A stretch of DNA of 64,000 nt from Natrialba taiwanensis DSM 12281 (GCF_000337595.1 NZ_AOIL01000067.1:264240-328239); one strand, 5' to 3'. Shown: positions 1 to 8,676, counted from the first letter of the stretch. Made by a program: numbers and translations. The notes: generated by a model not told the origin, from the sequence alone.

Positions 1-305
1 GATCTGGGCGATTCCGGGGTGACTGGACAGCGAGCGGCTTAGCAGCCTGCTAAACGTGTTTGTATCGACCCATAATGAAGGTCCCCTAGGTTGGACTCTC
101 AGTGCGGTCGTCGTGACTGCAGTGAGTTGCCGAGATCACTCACGATCACCCATCAGTCGCGAATCGACCGCAGTGGATCGACACACCATAGAGGCAGACG
201 TTGCGGACGAACGCAATCGCAGACACAGATACAACGTAGATCAGAACCGCGAAATTCATGGCACCAACACCCAGAATCTGGTTCGATACCGGACCGCACG
301 CACCG
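1..305. other. Upstream region without a supported gene; carries palindrome copy 1
   Basis: No reading frame here looks like a protein. The notable element is a 15-base dyad at 39-53, TTAGCAG-C-CTGCTAA, inside a 19-base block (38-56) that recurs almost exactly at 1590-1608. The stretch probably contains the promoter of the gene starting at 306, but I see no clear TATA element at the right distance. Confidence 0.4.
38..56. repeat. Palindromic 19-base repeat, copy 1
   Basis: The sequence CTTAGCAGCCTGCTAAACG contains a perfect 7+7 dyad with a one-base spacer. Copy 2 at 1590-1608 matches 18 of 19 bases; its one mismatch (A to G) breaks one pair of the dyad. The two copies are in the same orientation and flank the membrane winged-helix gene at 306-968. 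The element could be an operator pair or a recombination remnant; nothing in the sequence decides between these. Confidence 0.55.
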
Positions 306-968
306 ATGGAGGGAAGCGATCACTCCATCGATTCGGTCTCGGTTGCCACACCCGACGTAGACACGGTTGTCGCGACGATACCCCTTCCTGGGTTGGGCGA
401 AATGGCAGGTGGATCGTCGTACTGGCCGTCGGCGATCCGTGGCGCGTCGATCTGGGAGGTGTCACTGATCGTGGTCCTGTTCCTGCTGATCGCCGCGCTG
501 GTCGGCATCCGCATGCTTCAGGCATTCTCCACGCGCGAGCCCGGCGCTACCCAGTCGCCGAGCGCTGACACACCTGCTCCCGGTGCGGCTGGATCGACAC
601 GCTCCAATGCGAATCCAAACCCAAGTGCAGCCCCAGCGGCAGGAGCACAATCAGCCGAGCAACCACGCTCGTACGAGGATGTCGTGTCGGCCGAGACGCC
701 CCCGGAGCTACTCAGCGACGAAGGGCGCGTCGTTCGACTACTCGTGAAACACGGCGGCCAGATTCGCCAGCACCAGATCGCCGACGAGACGGGCTGGTCG
801 AAGTCGAAAGTCAGCCGAATTCTCTCGAGTATGTACGATGACGGCACGATCGAGAAGACTTCCGTCGGGCGCGAGAACGTCATCTCGCTCCCGGAACGCT
901 CGGACGGCGAGCCGACGGGCACCGGCACCGGGACGACGACCGACAATCCCAATAACCCGGTCCCGTAA
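306..968 (+). CDS. Membrane-anchored winged-helix (MarR/IclR-like) protein
   Basis: The 220-residue product has one strongly hydrophobic segment at about residues 49-71, then a Ser/Pro/Ala/Gly-rich linker, and a C-terminal winged-helix domain at about residues 135-197. The recognition-helix region reads HQIADETGWSKSKVSRIL, typical of the HTH domain found in many haloarchaeal membrane-bound regulators. The likely role is a membrane-tethered transcription factor whose HTH faces the cytoplasm; the signal sensed is unknown. An in-frame ATG at 258 would add 16 residues. I prefer 306 because the extra residues look non-native, but neither start has a clear promoter. It is flanked on both sides by copies of a palindromic repeat. 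Confidence 0.72.
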   Translation: MEGSDHSIDSVSVATPDVDTVVATIPLPGLGEMAGGSSYWPSAIRGASIWEVSLIVVLFLLIAALVGIRMLQAFSTREPGATQSPSADTPAPGAAGSTRSNANPNPSAAPAAGAQSAEQPRSYEDVVSAETPPELLSDEGRVVRLLVKHGGQIRQHQIADETGWSKSKVSRILSSMYDDGTIEKTSVGRENVISLPERSDGEPTGTGTGTTTDNPNNPVP

Positions 969-1589
969 GCAACCCTCTGTTACAGCAGACACGGCACTTC
1001 TACAGCCACACCACCACACCACCCCTACCCCTTCTCGAAACCAACGCGTCAGTAGTACCGTCTCCGTTCCCTCAGCGGTCGGTCACACCCGATGGGTTCC
1101 GTTGTCGTCGCTCGCTCGGTTTTCGAATCGGCTCGGACTCCCGATCGGCATCAAAACTGACCCGGATCCCGATCAAAACTGGCTCGAACCGATCGGCACC
1201 GATCCGATCACAAACACGCTCGCGTTCGTTATCGCAAGCAGCGAGTCGACCCGCCAAGACGATCTAGTAGCAATGCGCTTTGACTGATTCTGCCCGACTG
1301 CCCCGCTTTGAACCCGAGACACAACCACACGACAGCCCACCGGCGAATCGAGTTCACGATGCACTCGTTTTCGAGGTCGCACGCTGCATGCCGCGCCGTC
1401 TGTCCCTTGCCAGCTCGTTCGCGTCCACTATGCGTGGCCGAGAATAGCACCGTGCAACCGTCTCGGAAGACAGATACTGCAACCGACCGCCGAGACTACT
1501 GGTCGCCGCAGACACTGGCTCACAACGACACGCGTCGCGTTCGACGTACCGCCGAGTCTGAACTCGTAGAGATCTACCCGGACACCACC

Positions 1590-1608
1590 CTTAGCGGCCT
1601 GCTAAACG
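1590..1608. repeat. Palindromic 19-base repeat, copy 2
   Basis: CTTAGCGGCCTGCTAAACG differs from copy 1 (38-56) by one base. It lies in non-coding DNA about 490 bases before glmS. Together the copies bracket about 1.53 kb as direct repeats. Confidence 0.55.
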
Positions 1609-1884
1609 GAACCTGTGCTGTGCACAACAGTCGAGCGGAGAGTCGCCATCGTGTTGCGAAGACGGTGCCTCTCGATACAGGAAACGCCTGACTCGATACT
1701 ACCCGTTCGAGTTCGTCTATCTCAGATAGCTGCTCGCCAGCGCCTCTATCCGGAAGATATCCCGTGACTGCGGTGCAGTACATGTAACGGCGACCGTCTT
1801 ATTCGCTCTATAGTAATCCCTGCAGGACTATTCGATTCGAGTAGATGCCCGAGACGTCCGACATTGGACGGGGCGGGTACGAAC

Positions 1885-1893
1885 ACATATATC
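1885..1893 (+). promoter_or_regulatory. Putative TATA box for the glmS transcript
   Basis: ACATATATC is the best TATA-like element upstream of glmS. A transcription start about 26 bases from its centre falls near 1915, which would give glmS a leader of about 180 bases. This is inferred from spacing only; a start nearer to glmS cannot be excluded. Confidence 0.35.
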
Positions 1894-1907
1894 GAGTTCA
1901 ACGCACT

Positions 1908-2096
1908 ATGATTCAGAATAGCACCGAATCCCGGGCAGCTGTCTCGAGCCGAGTTACTAAGGATACGACTGTCGCAGTCGATGCCGGTATCGGTGCCGGA
2001 ACTGAAGCCGATACGCCGGTTCAGTCGTGCGGTGTGGCGGGAACGTTGACGTTGACGTGGAACGTCCCGAGCGATCGAACGGAGGTGAGCGGCTGA
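1908..2096 (+). CDS. Possible small upstream ORF coupled to glmS
   Basis: A 62-codon frame opens at ATG 1908 and its TGA (2094-2096) overlaps the glmS ATG by one base (TGATG). An earlier in-frame ATG at 1845 would give 83 residues. The product is Thr/Val/Ser-rich with no family I recognise. The overlap and the strong Shine-Dalgarno site inside its last codons suggest translational coupling, but the frame may simply be chance. If the transcript starts near 1915, as the TATA spacing suggests, only a shorter internal part would be translated. Confidence 0.22.
   Translation: MIQNSTESRAAVSSRVTKDTTVAVDAGIGAGTEADTPVQSCGVAGTLTLTWNVPSDRTEVSG
2038..2069 (+). promoter_or_regulatory. Stem-loop in the glmS leader
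   Basis: CGGG(A)ACGTT at 2038-2047 pairs with AACGTCCCG at 2061-2069, giving about nine base pairs with one bulged A and a 13-base loop. It ends 11 bases before the Shine-Dalgarno sequence. The position suggests control of ribosome access, but folding was judged by eye only. Confidence 0.4.
2081..2088 (+). promoter_or_regulatory. Strong Shine-Dalgarno site of glmS
   Basis: GGAGGTGA matches eight bases of the archaeal anti-SD (16S 3' end) and lies seven to eight bases before ATG 2096. Such complete sites are uncommon in haloarchaea, where most mRNAs are leaderless, so glmS is likely translated from a leadered or coupled message. The site fixes the glmS start. Confidence 0.65.
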
Positions 2097-3904
2097 TGTG
2101 TGGCATTATCGCGCGGATTGGACACGGTGAGGCCGCGGAAACGCTACTTACGGGTCTCGAAAACCTGGAGTACCGCGGATACGACTCCGCAGGGATCGCC
2201 GTCCAGAACGGCTCCGGCGTCAAGGTGCACAAGTGTTCTGGAGAGGTATCCGAACTCAAGTCGCAACTCGACGGCCAGCCCCACGGAAACATGGGAATCG
2301 GGCATACCCGTTGGAGTACGCACGGCCCGCCGACCGACGAGAACGCCCATCCCCACACCGACACCGTCGGCGACGTCGCGGTCGTGCACAACGGCGTCAT
2401 CGACAACTACGACGAGCTCAAGACCGATCTCCAGGCGAAAGGTCACGAGTTCGAGAGCGACACGGACACGGAGGTCATCCCGCACCTCATCGACGAGTAC
2501 CGGGATTCGGCCGAGGATACGGAAGTCGCAGTACGTCGTGCTGTCGAGACGCTCGAAGGCAGTTACGCCATCGCCGCAATCGTCGACGGCGAAGAGCGCG
2601 TCTACGCGGCTCGAAAAGGATCGCCACTCGTCCTCGGACTCGACAACGACGAGTGGTTCCTCGCGAGCGACGTTCCGGCGTTCCTCGATCACACGGACGA
2701 GGTCATCTACCTCGAAGACGGCGATATGGTCACGCTCGACCCCGACTCCTACCGCATTACCGATCTCGACGGACAACAGGTCGAACGATCAGTCGACACC
2801 GTCGACTGGGACCCGGAGGACGCAGGGAAGGGCGAGTACGACCACTACATGCTAAAGGAGATCCACAACCAGCCAACCGCGCTCTCGAACACGATCGAGG
2901 GTCGGGTCGAGAACGGTGACGTGGCGTTCGAAGCCCTCCCTGCGGGCTCGTTTGCAGAAATCGAAACAGTCCAACTGGTCGCCTGTGGGACCTCCTATCA
3001 CGCCGCGATGTACGGCGCACAGCTCCTCCGAGAGGCCGGTCTCCGGACTGAAGTCGTCCGCGCGAGCGAGTACGACTCGACGGCCGGCCCTGTCGACGAG
3101 AACACCCTCGTCGTCGCGGTCACCCAGAGCGGCGAGACCGCGGACACGCTAGACGCGGTCCGCACCGCAACCGACCGCGGCGCACGGTCGCTCGCCGTCA
3201 CCAATGTCGTCGGTTCGACCGCCGCTCGCGAGGCCGACGACGCCGTCTACATCCGCGCCGGCCCCGAGGTCGGTGTCGCCGCAACGAAGACCTACTCCTC
3301 ACAGGCCGTCACTCTCGCGCTGCTCACCCAGCGCATCGCGGCCGACGTTCCCGAGGCGACCCCCGCCGCGGATCGCGAGGAGATGCTCGCCGAACTCGAA
3401 CACCTCCCCGACTACGTCGATCAGATGCTCGAGTTCACCGAGGCGGCTGAACTCGCGGACGACCTGCTCGACAGCGAGTCGTACTTCTTCATCGGGAACG
3501 GGCTGAGCCGCTCCGTCGCGCTCGAGGGGGCGCTGAAGTTCAAGGAGATCACCTACGAGCACGCGGAGGGCTTCGCGTCGGGACAGCTCAAGCACGGGCC
3601 GCTCGCGCTCGTCACCGAGGCGTCGCCGATCTTCGCCGTCGTGACGGGAGACGGTGACGAGAAGACGAAGACGAACGCGATCGAAGCCCAGTCCCGCGGT
3701 GCGCCGATCGTCGCGGTCGGGCCGGACGATCACGCGCTCGTCGACGTCGCCGATGCGACCCTGTCGGTTCCGGACACCCACCCCGTCTGGGCGGGGCTGC
3801 TCGCGAACGTCCAACTCCAGCTCGTCTCCTATCACGCTGCGGACATGCTCGGCCGACCGATCGACAAGCCACGGAACCTCGCAAAGAGTGTCACCGTCGA
3901 GTAA
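2096..3904 (+). CDS. glmS: Glutamine--fructose-6-phosphate aminotransferase (isomerizing)
   Basis: Converts fructose-6-phosphate and glutamine to glucosamine-6-phosphate and glutamate, the first committed step to UDP-GlcNAc and to cell-surface glycans. The 602-residue length is normal for the family. The start is fixed by MCGI, with Cys2 as the N-terminal nucleophile of the class II glutaminase, and by the Shine-Dalgarno site at 2081. The glutaminase domain (about residues 1-215; motifs LEYRGYDSAG, GHTRWSTHG) is followed by two SIS sugar-isomerase domains (CGTSYHA, and SQSGET written here as TQSGETADT). The C-terminus ends in KSVTVE, the usual form that closes the isomerase site. It stands alone, preceded by a structured leader. 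Confidence 0.97.
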   Translation: MCGIIARIGHGEAAETLLTGLENLEYRGYDSAGIAVQNGSGVKVHKCSGEVSELKSQLDGQPHGNMGIGHTRWSTHGPPTDENAHPHTDTVGDVAVVHNGVIDNYDELKTDLQAKGHEFESDTDTEVIPHLIDEYRDSAEDTEVAVRRAVETLEGSYAIAAIVDGEERVYAARKGSPLVLGLDNDEWFLASDVPAFLDHTDEVIYLEDGDMVTLDPDSYRITDLDGQQVERSVDTVDWDPEDAGKGEYDHYMLKEIHNQPTALSNTIEGRVENGDVAFEALPAGSFAEIETVQLVACGTSYHAAMYGAQLLREAGLRTEVVRASEYDSTAGPVDENTLVVAVTQSGETADTLDAVRTATDRGARSLAVTNVVGSTAAREADDAVYIRAGPEVGVAATKTYSSQAVTLALLTQRIAADVPEATPAADREEMLAELEHLPDYVDQMLEFTEAAELADDLLDSESYFFIGNGLSRSVALEGALKFKEITYEHAEGFASGQLKHGPLALVTEASPIFAVVTGDGDEKTKTNAIEAQSRGAPIVAVGPDDHALVDVADATLSVPDTHPVWAGLLANVQLQLVSYHAADMLGRPIDKPRNLAKSVTVE

Positions 3905-4202
3905 CGCCGCTGCGATTTTGTATCGATAGTCGATATCGTGTGACCCGAGTCGGTGCTGTTCTCCTGGTTCTGGCCCCCGAGTAACTGAGTGACTATGCTT
4001 GACTTCAGGACTGGCCTTGTCGTTGTCTCCCCGTTCCACCGGGTCCGAGCGGGCAGTACGCACAGACACGAACACGGCAGAGTCCACAGCGCAAGCCACC
4101 AAGCGATGCGTTCCGTCAACTCGGTACCCGTCAGTGCTTCGACCGATCACTGACGGGATCGACACCACCATACAGAAGGTCGGCGGCACCACTCGGTCTC
4201 AC

Positions 4203-4888
4203 ATGGGACTCGTTGCCGAATTCGAAATCACCTGCGAGGCGCTGCCGCTCGTCGAGGTTGCAACAGCCGTGCCAGCGGCGACGATGGAGGTCGACATTCA
4301 GTTCAATCACGGGAACCGGCCGCCGTTCATCGTTCACGTAACACGCGACCCTGCCGATGCCATCAAAGACGCCTTCGACACGTCGTCGTTCGTCGCCGAA
4401 CACCACTGATCGGGCGGGCAGGGAACACCTCTCGATATCAGGTACTCCCGGCCGTTGGACTCGAGGCGCGGCTCGGCGACCACGTGGTGGACCTCTCGGG
4501 ACTCCGTGCACTGGCCACCACCGACGCCATCATCGAGCGCATCCGCGTCACGCCAACCGGATGGATACAGACGGGCTGGTTTGCCGATCGAAACGCGTTC
4601 GCCGAGTTCAGCGAATTTTGGCAGCAAAACGCCGGGTTCACTCTCAGACGGCTTACCCGAGACGGTGAGCCCGAAGCGCCTGGAGACGGACTGACCGATC
4701 CCCAGCGGGAGGCGCTTCGAACGGCGTACGAGATGGGCCACTACGAAATCCCGCAGTCGGCATCGCTCGACGATATCGCCGCTGAACTCGGGATTACGGC
4801 GTCGTCGCTCTCCGAGCGCCTTCGGCGTGCACAGACCCGGCTTATCGAGACGACCGTCGGCTCGACGTGGCCACCGTTACCGGAGTGA
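4203..4888 (+). pseudogene. Frameshifted HTH-10 (Bat-type) transcriptional regulator
   Basis: Two frames together make one haloarchaeal bacterio-opsin-activator-type regulator. The first (4203-4409) encodes the N-terminal part starting MGLVAEFEITCEALPLVEVA and stops at TGA 4407. The second frame is open through the junction, reading LIGRAGNTSRYQVLPAVG from 4406 and continuing to 4888; it includes VTPTGWIQTGWFADR and ends with the HTH-10 domain (LTDPQREALRTAYEMGHYEI, SLDDIAAELGITASSLSERL). A single missing base near 4401-4406 explains the break. The remainder is intact and well conserved, so the lesion is recent, a sequencing error, or (less likely) programmed. The separate GTG at 4484 would yield only the C-terminal half. 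Confidence 0.82.
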
Positions 4889-5445
4889 CTTTCGAGTTTC
4901 TGGCTCTGGTGATCGGACAACTGGCCGCCGATTTCGAGATGCCTGTCGGTCGGTCCCGAATCCGGAGTCTACCGATACAGATAGTGCCGCCGGCTGACGA
5001 GACTGGTCGTGCAGACGAACAACAGTACGTCCGTAGACCGGTTTTCCGGACCGACGAAGGGTTTGGCGAGAGAGAGAAAGGATAAGAAAGAGAATACTGC
5101 TGCGTATCGCATCTCCTGTGGTCGAAGATTCTCGACAGCGATCGATGCGGTCGCAAGCGATCCGATCCGGGTTGGTCGTCTTCAGGCGATCAGCGCCGCC
5201 TGTGACGGTCGCGTGAAAGCGTGACGCCGACGGGACAGATTCCAACGTCGAGGGACAGAGCACAAGCGCTGCGCGCGGCACAACGGGAGACGCGACTCGA
5301 CAACGGACAGCACTGCAAGGCGATCCGTCGATGCGCCCGCCCGTATCACAGTCGAAGTGCGCCCGTTCTGACAGTTAACCGACTGGGAACGGAATCAAAT
5401 CGTCGGTCGGCCTCACCTCTGAAAACGAGCGACCGAACGAGATCG
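4889..5445. other. Stretch without a supported gene
   Basis: About 560 bases between convergent genes, the broken HTH-10 regulator (+) and the repeat-domain membrane protein (-). Short frames here show no acidic bias and no recognisable motif. No RNA gene or strong repeat seen. Confidence 0.45.
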
Positions 5446-6453
5446 TTAGTTCGAGTCGAGTTCGATCGAGACATCCTGGTCTTCGTCGAGATTGACTTCG
5501 AACTCGGTTTCCTCGTAGCCGTCTGCGGAGACGACGACGGTGTACTCGTCGGATTCGGCATCGAGTTCAGCGCTCCCGTCGTCGTCGGTCGTGGCGTCTG
5601 CGTCGGGGCCGAAGAACTGGTAGCCGCTGTAGAGTTCGACGGTTGCGCCTTCGATCGCGCTGCCGTTGGAGCTGTCCTCGACGGTGGTGGTAAGCGTGTT
5701 GGTGTTGCTGTCGTCGTCGCTGTCGTTGTCGCTCCCGTTGTCGTCATCGTCCTCGCTTTCGAGGGTTAGCGTAGCGCTTTCGTCGCTTCCATCGACCTCA
5801 ACGTCAGTTTCGCTCTCCTCGTAGCCGTCCGCGGAGGCGGTGAGCGTGTACTCGCCGTCGTTCACGGTGAACTCTGCCTGGCCGTTGTTGTCGGTCGTTA
5901 CGTCGGTCGTTCCGCTATCGCCAGTGAGTTCGAGGGTGGCACCTGAGATGGCGTTCCCGTTGTCGTCTTCGACGGTGGTGGTGAGCGTCTGGGTGCTGGT
6001 TCCGGAGTCACCGTCGTTGTCGTCGTTGCCGTTGCCGCCGTTATTGTTATCGCCGTTATTTCCGTCTCCGGCTCCGTCTCCGTCTCCATTGTCGTCACCG
6101 CCGTTGGCACCGTTTCCGTCGTCGTTGCCGTTGCCAGTGTCGTTGCCATCGTCGCCACCGCCGTCGCCGCTATCGTCACCGCCATTCCCATCATCGGTGT
6201 CGTCACCGCCATTGGCACCGTCGTCAGTCGCGTTGCCGTTGTCGGTATCATCGGCGTTTGATCCAGCGTCCTGGTCGTCAGGGCTGTCGTCGTCGTCACC
6301 GATCGAACCGAGCGTCTCGTTAATCGATGCGCCACTCGCTGCAAGCGCCAGCCCAGCGACGAGCAACACGACGCCAGCAGCCGTTAGCAGGATCTGTACA
6401 CCCGTCTGGATCGATCGCGCGTCTGCAGTCTGTTGGCGGGTATTGCGGGACAT
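5446..6453 (-). CDS. Membrane-anchored protein with two carboxypeptidase-regulatory-like domains
   Basis: 335 residues from ATG 6453. A hydrophobic segment at about residues 17-41 anchors the protein. It is followed by a roughly 100-residue Asp/Gly/Asn low-complexity linker and two beta-sandwich repeats of about 80 residues. Each repeat carries the pattern of carboxypeptidase-regulatory-like/PEGA-type domains (AISGATLEL...DGEYTLTASADGYEE and AIEGATVELYSG...EYTVVVSADGYEE). These domains usually sit outside the cell and mediate adhesion or stabilise surface proteins; no catalytic domain is present. The acidic linker is usual for halophile surface proteins. The function is unknown. Confidence 0.75.
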   Translation of the reverse strand: MSRNTRQQTADARSIQTGVQILLTAAGVVLLVAGLALAASGASINETLGSIGDDDDSPDDQDAGSNADDTDNGNATDDGANGGDDTDDGNGGDDSGDGGGDDGNDTGNGNDDGNGANGGDDNGDGDGAGDGNNGDNNNGGNGNDDNDGDSGTSTQTLTTTVEDDNGNAISGATLELTGDSGTTDVTTDNNGQAEFTVNDGEYTLTASADGYEESETDVEVDGSDESATLTLESEDDDDNGSDNDSDDDSNTNTLTTTVEDSSNGSAIEGATVELYSGYQFFGPDADATTDDDGSAELDAESDEYTVVVSADGYEETEFEVNLDEDQDVSIELDSN

Positions 6454-7189
6454 GTCTGTCAGTAGTCGGTTTGGTGGTCGGGAGACGGCCCAAGCTCCGT
6501 TCGGGTCGTCACGCACGGACCATCGCGTTCAGGTTCAAATTCACTCTCGTGGGCGGTCCAACTCGTGTTCTCGACTGGAGACTGCAGTGCAGTCTCACCG
6601 CTCCTGTCGGGCTTGCTCCGGTCAAGCCCCGTCTGCGGCCGGGGCGAGGCCCCTGACAGCGAACTGAGCAGCAACGGTTGACTCTGGCGGCGTTGCATTA
6701 CCAGAACAGTTCTCGCTTTCGGCGGTTCACTATACAGTTGCTAAGGTCGTTCTATTGACCTGAACGAGGCCGATCGGTACTAGCGGTCCTGTCGTCCAGG
6801 CCTCCGGGCGGTACAGCATCCGGAGTCGTACTGTTGTGGGAATCGCACTGGTTTTCTTTCGGTATCTCCGTAACTCCGGAATCCCGCTTGTCCAGTTGCC
6901 ACCGGTCTCGGCAGTGAGCCAGACTGCTCCTGCAGTAGACGACCGCATGCGACCGATTGATACGGGACTTCGTCATCGATAGCGTCGATAGCGTGATAGC
7001 GGTGATCGATTCCCGGCTGTGCCCGCTGTACTCGCCGTCGGGACTGGCCACCTGTCAGCGGCGGTTACTCCGATTGAGTTGAGAACGATTTGAACGCCAT
7101 CGCATCGGTTCCTTCGGTCGAGCGGCTTATCGTCGCCTTCGCGAAGGAGTTCTCCGTTGCTATCTTCCTGGTGCTCGTCGGTATCCCCG
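6454..7189. other. Stretch without a supported gene; contains a structured block
   Basis: About 740 bases between two minus-strand genes. A set of nested inverted repeats lies at 6604-6659. From about 7079 the plus strand can be read as a short hydrophobic peptide (SVERLIVAFAKEFSVAIF and following residues), which may be the decayed end of a membrane protein, but it runs into the opposite-strand gene and is not supported as a gene. Confidence 0.4.
6604..6659. repeat. Nested inverted repeats able to form a three-way junction
   Basis: An outer stem CTGTC (6604-6608) / GACAG (6655-6659) encloses two hairpins: GGGCTTG (6609-6615) / CAAGCCC (6623-6629), and GGGGC (6641-6645) / GCCCC (6649-6653) with a GAG loop. 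All pairs are perfect. It could be a structured RNA, a REP-like element or a terminator-like fold. No repeat elsewhere in the window was noticed. Confidence 0.4.
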
Positions 7190-8482
7190 TTATTCTAAAT
7201 TCCCATCAACCAGGTCCGAGGGTGTGACCACGTCGAGACCGCGGGTTTCGAGGTGATCGAGCAATTCTTCGAAATCCTCGAGCGGCATGCTGTTCGAGCC
7301 GGCCTCCCCGCCGTTCGACGTGTCGACGATACGGGGAATGCGAAGCACCGTGAGTTGCTGGAACTGGTCGCACAGGTTGATCGCACGCCGAACGCCGCCG
7401 CGGAGGTCCGGTCCCCAGATCAGCGGCGTCATGTGCGGGTTGGTCGGCGGCGCGCCAGCGGGAGAGGCCCCGAACAGGAACGCCGATTCGTGGCTGTCGC
7501 GGAGGACCGTCTGCGTTGCTGCGGCCATTCGGTCGTTGGGCGCGAAGAAGTGCCGCGAGCCGTCCTCGTAACCGAGTTCAGCGAGTTCATCCCGGTTGCC
7601 TTCGATGACCTCCTGTTGGCGGTCCTCGGGCATCTCGGGTAGCGGGGTGCTGACGGACGGATACGAGCAGATATCCCAGCCCTGTTCGGTGAGTTCGTCG
7701 AGTTCGCCGAGTCCCATCCGGCCCTGGCCGCCGATTCGATCGGAATCGACCGGTACTGCAGCGGACCAGCCGCGTTCTTCGAGCCTGTCGGCTGCGAGTT
7801 CGTAGTGCGAATCGCGGCCGTCGTAGAACGCGAGGACCGCTTTCCCGTTGTCGACGGCCTCGGTCTTGCGGAGGTCGTCGACCACGATTCGGGTGCCGTC
7901 CTCGGGCCCAACGGCGACGATGTTCAGCCGCCGGACGTTCGCGAGATCGGGTTCGCCGTGTTTCTGAATGTACCCGAAGTCGAGTCGCGTCCACCCCTCG
8001 AAGTCCGCCGGGATGTCACGGATGCTGGTCAGGTGACTCCCGCGTTCGGGTGCCATGAACTCGAAGTGAATCTTGGTGACGGAATCGGTTTTGACCGCGA
8101 GCGAGGTGTCCCAGCCGTCGAGGTCGATACCCCGCGGGAAGTCGATGCGCATCGCAGCCCGGTCGCCGTCGCCTTCCACTGCGAGGCCCTGGGAGCCGGT
8201 CGGGGCGTCCGACACGGTTTCGAGTTCGCCGGTAACGGCGGTCCAGTCGTCTGCTGTCTCGAAGTCGGAGATGACCTCGCCGTCATCGATCGCGGGCCAG
8301 CCGCCTCCGTTCCCGTTCCCGTTCCCGTCGCCGTTTCCGTTGCCAGAGCCGTCGCCGTTTCCGTTGCCGTCTCCATTGCCGTCACTATCGTCGGAAAGGG
8401 CGTCGAGACAGCCTGCGACCGTCGCTGTCGATGTCACGCCTAGTGCTGTGACCAATTGTCGCCGAGACAGTCCACGAGTCAT
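7190..8482 (-). CDS. Secreted lipoprotein with degenerate polysaccharide-deacetylase domain
   Basis: 430 residues. The N-terminus LSRRQLVTALG...TVAGC is a Tat-type twin-arginine leader with lipobox Cys25. An Asp/Gly/Asn linker (about 30-62) leads to a beta-sandwich, carbohydrate-binding-like region (about 66-205; VISDFETADDW, MRIDFPRGIDLDGWDTS). Residues about 212-430 follow the NodB polysaccharide-deacetylase plan, with LAFYDGRDSHYE where FDDG is usual. At the zinc-binding HxxxH position the sequence reads SYPSVSTPLPEM, so both His residues appear absent. It may therefore bind rather than hydrolyse a surface polysaccharide. Assignment to the fold is by pattern and is moderately sure. Confidence 0.7.
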   Translation of the reverse strand: MTRGLSRRQLVTALGVTSTATVAGCLDALSDDSDGNGDGNGNGDGSGNGNGDGNGNGNGGGWPAIDDGEVISDFETADDWTAVTGELETVSDAPTGSQGLAVEGDGDRAAMRIDFPRGIDLDGWDTSLAVKTDSVTKIHFEFMAPERGSHLTSIRDIPADFEGWTRLDFGYIQKHGEPDLANVRRLNIVAVGPEDGTRIVVDDLRKTEAVDNGKAVLAFYDGRDSHYELAADRLEERGWSAAVPVDSDRIGGQGRMGLGELDELTEQGWDICSYPSVSTPLPEMPEDRQQEVIEGNRDELAELGYEDGSRHFFAPNDRMAAATQTVLRDSHESAFLFGASPAGAPPTNPHMTPLIWGPDLRGGVRRAINLCDQFQQLTVLRIPRIVDTSNGGEAGSNSMPLEDFEELLDHLETRGLDVVTPSDLVDGNLE

Positions 8483-8676
8483 GTCTGTGCCGGCACAACT
8501 CCTGCAAGGGACTTTCTAATGAAGGTGTTAATTCCGTTGGGGGAAACAATTCCAGCGCCGACAGCAATCCGAACCTGCTGCCGTCTCTCTGTCGGACTGC
8601 CCGATCCATCGGGAACGATGACTGACCCTTAATCGGGTGATAAACGCCGTGTGGGGACCAGCGCTGCCCCGTGAGG

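Larger units (their letters stand above)
969..1907. other. Long stretch without a supported gene
   Basis: About 0.94 kb between the winged-helix gene and the small reading frame before glmS. Open frames occur on both strands, but their translations are Arg/Ser/Thr-rich with no recognisable fold and no haloarchaeal acidic bias. It contains palindrome copy 2 (1590-1608) and, at 1885-1893, an ACATATATC TATA-like element that may serve glmS. I see no RNA gene. Confidence 0.5.

Noticed and set aside
1308-1691. A 127-codon frame in the 969-1907 gap
   Set aside because: The translation is Arg/Ser/His/Cys-rich without acidic bias or domain, and has no promoter or Shine-Dalgarno site.
2038-2095. A glmS-type ribozyme in the glmS leader
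   Set aside because: The leader hairpin is too short and lacks the double-pseudoknot core pattern; the known ribozyme is not reported in archaea.
7076-7230. A short hydrophobic reading on the plus strand (VERLIVAFAKEFSVAIFLVL)
   Set aside because: It has no start, collides with the opposite-strand lipoprotein gene and shows only about 50 codons; it was not listed as a gene.
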